From Alphaproteobacteria bacterium (GTDB lineage: Bacteria; Pseudomonadota; Alphaproteobacteria; UBA7887): a stretch of 8,328 bases of DNA. The notes below the pieces were generated by a model. The model was not told the DNA's origin and did no database searches. It saw nothing but the letters and a program-made list of their open reading frames with translations. The stretch is from the NCBI GenBank assembly GCA_028289725.1, contig JANQOH010000233.1:1-8328 (forward strand), given 5' to 3'. Made by a program: the position numbers and the translations under genes. Shown here in pieces: positions 6,428 through 8,328 of this stretch (its first letter is position 1; the number at the start of each line of letters is the position of its first letter).

Positions 6428-6442
6428 AAAGCGAGAGGCAAG
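6406..6442 (-). promoter_or_regulatory. ars promoter, likely giving a leaderless or near-leaderless mRNA
   Basis: On the minus strand CTTGCC (6442-6437, close to the alphaproteobacterial -35 CTTGAC) is followed 16 bases later by GATAAT (6420-6415, five of six matches to TATAAT). Transcription would start around 6408-6406, at or within a few bases of the ATG at 6405. No Shine-Dalgarno precedes that ATG, which agrees with a leaderless transcript. The operator palindrome overlaps the -10. Confidence 0.55.
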
Positions 6443-6487
6443 CCGATTGATGACCCGATCTAGTCTTTAACGGCTTCCGCCCGACCC

Positions 6488-6916
6488 TCACTCGTCGGCC
6501 GCCGCGTGCTGCGATTTGTCGTGTGTGATTGACCACAACAGAAGCAAGGCGAGGAGCGGCACGATGAGTTCGACGCCGGTCGCAATCACCGCCTTGTTCG
6601 CTGGAAGTCCATGCTGCGCCATGGAAAGCAAGCGGGCGAGCCCGCCGACAAGCGATCCGGCGGCGAGAATGGTAAAAAGGGCAGCTTGCTTCTCGATCTG
6701 CGGGATCATCCAGAAGAAGGCGAGGCCGTTCGCGCCGGCCAGCGTGGATAGGAAGCGAAACTCGCTATCCAGCAGCACATCGACGAGGTCGTTGACCGCG
6801 TAGGGCGTGGCCCCATCGATGATGCCGGGTGCGGCAAAGCGAGCCATAAGGATGATGCCGAGGGCCGCCATCAAAAACTGCAGCGCGCGTCGTTTGATCA
6901 TCGTGAGAACACCCAT
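6488..6916 (-). CDS. DUF4345 family small membrane protein
   Basis: A hydrophobic protein of about 142 residues with roughly four predicted membrane helices. The core LLDSEFRFLSTLAGANGLAFFWMIPQIE... followed by GGLARLLS matches the DUF4345 pattern (a conserved EFRF segment after helix 1, then GG-RLLS). Its function is not known. The end is cytoplasmic-looking and polar (THDKSQHAAADE). The reading frame is open farther upstream to 7030, but that extension runs through a promoter and is basic and low in conservation. Candidate starts are ATG at 6925, 6916 and 6901. I chose 6916 because GGATGG lies five bases upstream; 6901 (MIKRRALQFL) gives 137 residues and is nearly as likely. It sits directly upstream of the ars operon on the same strand, with about 80 bases between the DUF4345 stop and the arsRC ATG, but has its own promoter. 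Confidence 0.75.
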   Translation of the reverse strand: MGVLTMIKRRALQFLMAALGIILMARFAAPGIIDGATPYAVNDLVDVLLDSEFRFLSTLAGANGLAFFWMIPQIEKQAALFTILAAGSLVGGLARLLSMAQHGLPANKAVIATGVELIVPLLALLLLWSITHDKSQHAAADE

Positions 6917-6938
6917 TCGAGCCATCCGGTGCGAATAA

Positions 6939-6982
6939 AGTGTAACTACACATAATCGGGCGGTCAACGACGGATTTTTTTT
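6939..6982 (-). promoter_or_regulatory. Sigma-70 promoter of the DUF4345 gene with A-tract and spacer palindrome
   Basis: On the minus strand TTGACC (6967-6962) and TACACT (6944-6939) are spaced exactly 17 bases, a good sigma-70 promoter with transcription starting near 6932. A run of eight A (6982-6975) sits at about -43 to -50, where an UP element binds the alpha subunit. The imperfect palindrome GTGTA-AC-TACAC (6940-6951) spans the spacer and the -10 and could be a repressor site. Confidence 0.55.
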
Positions 6983-7041
6983 GCGTGTCGTGACGGCGGG
7001 GCGGTGGGTTCGGTGAGTGCCGGCGGGCAAAGCGCTCGGAC

Positions 7042-7860
7042 TTACCGGCCTTTAAAAACCGGTTTGCGCTTTTCGGCGAACGCGTTGATGCCCTCAATAT
7101 AGTCCTCGGTGCGGCGCAGCTTTTCGTAGGAATGGCCTTCGATGTCGAGCGCGACTTTGAGGCTGGTGTCGTAGGCCGCGTTGAGAACCCGCTTGAGCGA
7201 CCGCAGCGCGATCGGCGCCATGGCATTGAGTTGGGCGGCATAGTCATCGATCAACGCGTCGAGCCCGGCCGCGTCTTCCGCGACCGCGGTGACGAGACCC
7301 CAATCCATCGCTTGCTGAGCGGGAATGCGTTTGCCGAGCATGACCATGTCTTTCGCGCGCGTAAGGCCAGCTATCCGCGCCACGCGCACGCTGCCGCCCG
7401 AGCCCGGCATTTGTCCCAAAGTGATTTCGGGGAGGCCGACTTTTGTATCTTTGGTGGCGAGGCGGTAATCGCAGGCGAGGGACAGTTCGAAGCCGACCCC
7501 GAAAGCATATTTTTCGAGCGCGGCGATCACCGGTTTCGTGCAGCGTTCCGGCGCGCCGATATTGTCCGCCAAATCCGACATCTTATTGACCGGGATGTCC
7601 GGAAACCGTTTGACGTCGCCGCCGGACGAAAAGGTGCCGCCGGCGCCGCGGATCACAATGACGCCAACATCGTCGTCCTCATCGAACGCTTCGATGATGG
7701 CGCGGATCTGTGATCGCCCCACATAGGACACGATGTTGAGCGGCGGCCGGTCGAGGATCAGATAACCGATCCGCTTGTCCGCATCGACCTCGACACGCAG
7801 GCCGTCCAACTCTTTCAAAATGTCGGCGCGCACCGTCGAATAGTCGCGGGCTGTGGCCAT
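7042..7860 (-). CDS. Enoyl-CoA hydratase/isomerase family protein
   Basis: A 272-residue crotonase-fold enzyme of normal family length. It carries the CoA/oxyanion-hole segment GAGGTFSSGGDVKRF (72-86), GVGFELSLACDYRLA (121-135) and GLPEITLGQMPGSGG (142-156). E125 (in FEL) and E145 (in PEI) align with the two catalytic glutamates E144 and E164 of rat enoyl-CoA hydratase, so hydratase activity is plausible. The N-terminal LDRPPLNIVS is the usual first CoA-contact strand. ATG at 7860 is chosen because AAGGAG lies upstream (7876-7871); an in-frame ATG at 8025 would extend 55 residues through the end of the preceding gene. It follows an acyl-CoA synthetase gene by 14 bases and is surely in its operon, pointing to breakdown of a fatty or aromatic acid. 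The exact substrate is unknown. Confidence 0.9.
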   Translation of the reverse strand: MATARDYSTVRADILKELDGLRVEVDADKRIGYLILDRPPLNIVSYVGRSQIRAIIEAFDEDDDVGVIVIRGAGGTFSSGGDVKRFPDIPVNKMSDLADNIGAPERCTKPVIAALEKYAFGVGFELSLACDYRLATKDTKVGLPEITLGQMPGSGGSVRVARIAGLTRAKDMVMLGKRIPAQQAMDWGLVTAVAEDAAGLDALIDDYAAQLNAMAPIALRSLKRVLNAAYDTSLKVALDIEGHSYEKLRRTEDYIEGINAFAEKRKPVFKGR

Positions 7861-7870
7861 GGGACAATTT

Positions 7871-7877
7871 CTCCTTA
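7871..7877 (-). promoter_or_regulatory. Stop codon/ribosome-site overlap coupling the synthetase and hydratase genes
   Basis: On the minus strand TAAGGAG combines the TAA stop (7877-7875) of the acyl-CoA synthetase gene with the AAGGAG ribosome site (7876-7871) of the hydratase gene, ten bases before its ATG. Ribosomes finishing the first gene are therefore positioned to start the second. Confidence 0.7.
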
Positions 7878-8328
7878 TGAAGCGGGTGTGCCGTGCGGCA
7901 ACGCGACATAGTCGCCGTCGCGCAACTTTCGGCGCAACAATTTGCCCGAGGCGGATCGGGGAATTTCGTCGACAAAAACATAATGGCGCGGGCGCTTGAA
8001 ACGCGCCAAGCCCGACGCAAGGCAATGGGCGTCGAGCGCGTCCGGTGTGGCGCTCCGCCCAGCCGGTTCAATATACGCAGTCACGGCCTCGCCCCAACGC
8101 GCGTCGGGCACACCGATCACTGCGGCCTGCCGGACAAGCGGCGACTTCGCGAGCACATTTTCGACCTCCTCGGGATGAATGTTCTCGCCACCCGAGATGA
8201 TCATGTCGTCAACCCGCCCGACGACGTAAAGCTCGCCGTCGGCGTCGAAATGGCCAAGATCGCCGGTGAAGTACCAACCGTCGCGTATGGCCTTGGCGTC
8301 GGCATCCGGTCGCTTCCAGTACCCCTTG
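7875..8328 (-). CDS. AMP-forming acyl-CoA synthetase, C-terminal part (5' end beyond window)
   Basis: The last 150 residues of an ANL-superfamily adenylate-forming ligase, which activates a carboxylic acid with ATP to an acyl-adenylate and then to acyl-CoA. In the visible part GWYFTGDLG (17-25) contains the conserved TGD aspartate that contacts ribose. GRVDDMIISGGENI (37-50) is the hinge and A8 motif, and SASGK (125-129) carries the lysine K129 needed for adenylation. HPEEVENVL (51-59) and VIGVPDARWGE (70-80) are standard for the small C-terminal domain. The frame stays open to the right edge without a stop. It is translationally linked to the enoyl-CoA hydratase gene, suggesting that it activates the acid whose CoA ester that enzyme handles. 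The N-terminal substrate-binding domain lies outside, so specificity cannot be judged. Confidence 0.93.
   Translation of the reverse strand, partial: KGYWKRPDADAKAIRDGWYFTGDLGHFDADGELYVVGRVDDMIISGGENIHPEEVENVLAKSPLVRQAAVIGVPDARWGEAVTAYIEPAGRSATPDALDAHCLASGLARFKRPRHYVFVDEIPRSASGKLLRRKLRDGDYVALPHGTPAS

Noticed and set aside
6406..6441. TTG start at 6441 extending arsRC by 12 residues
   Set aside because: The extension would be encoded by the promoter and operator, and ArsR proteins normally begin at the ATG at 6405.
6975..6982. Run of eight T on the plus strand as a terminator tail
   Set aside because: No plus-strand gene or stem precedes it; on the minus strand it is an A-tract upstream of a promoter, which explains it better.
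7044..7063. Inverted repeat ACCGG...CCGGT near the end of the hydratase gene as a terminator
   Set aside because: It lies inside the coding sequence, has a five-pair stem and is not followed by a T-run on the minus strand.
7861..8025. ATG at 8025 as the enoyl-CoA hydratase start
   Set aside because: It overlaps 151 bases of the acyl-CoA synthetase gene, gives a non-homologous Arg/Cys-rich extension, and the ATG at 7860 has AAGGAG upstream.

Overview
The window is GC-rich, densely packed bacterial DNA, most likely from an alphaproteobacterium (Rhizobiales/Rhodospirillales-like). That placement is inferred from the AqpS-type arsenic operon, the YcgN and HyuB families, codon bias toward G/C at third positions and -35 elements of the CTTGNC kind. 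No sequence comparison could be run. Ten protein-coding genes are supported, two of them cut by the window edges. I saw no rRNA, tRNA, CRISPR array or insertion sequence. No gene-free stretch exceeds 300 bases; the longest is 675-814.

Left part (1-3482). An ECF-type sigma factor with the beginning of a fused SnoaL-like C-terminal domain runs leftward off the edge (674 to 1). It is divergent from a rightward pair: a hydantoinase B/oxoprolinase-family subunit (815-2536) without a visible HyuA partner, then a two-domain vicinal-oxygen-chelate (glyoxalase-fold) protein (2592-3482).

Middle (3516-6405), all leftward. In transcription order this holds an arsRC fusion (6405-5527), an AqpS-type aquaglyceroporin (5519-4818), a YcgN-type cysteine-cluster protein (4744-4331) and a dienelactone-hydrolase-family enzyme (4265-3516). 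arsRC-aqpS is a compact arsenic-detoxification unit. Its ArsR domain should repress from a perfect 9-bp inverted repeat covering the promoter -10 and the start codon. Its ArsC domain reduces arsenate to arsenite, and the channel lets arsenite leave passively, so no ArsB/Acr3 pump is needed. The junction between the two fused domains retains a near-perfect Shine-Dalgarno followed by an in-frame ATG, so free ArsC may be made as well as the fusion. This is the most interesting signal in the window.

Right part (6488-8328), also leftward. The 3' end of an acyl-CoA synthetase gene is followed 14 bases later by an enoyl-CoA hydratase/isomerase gene, translationally linked through a stop codon overlapping the next ribosome binding site. 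These two fit activation and hydration of a carboxylic acid. Downstream is a small DUF4345 membrane protein with a good sigma-70 promoter of its own, an A-tract upstream of it and a small palindrome between the promoter hexamers.
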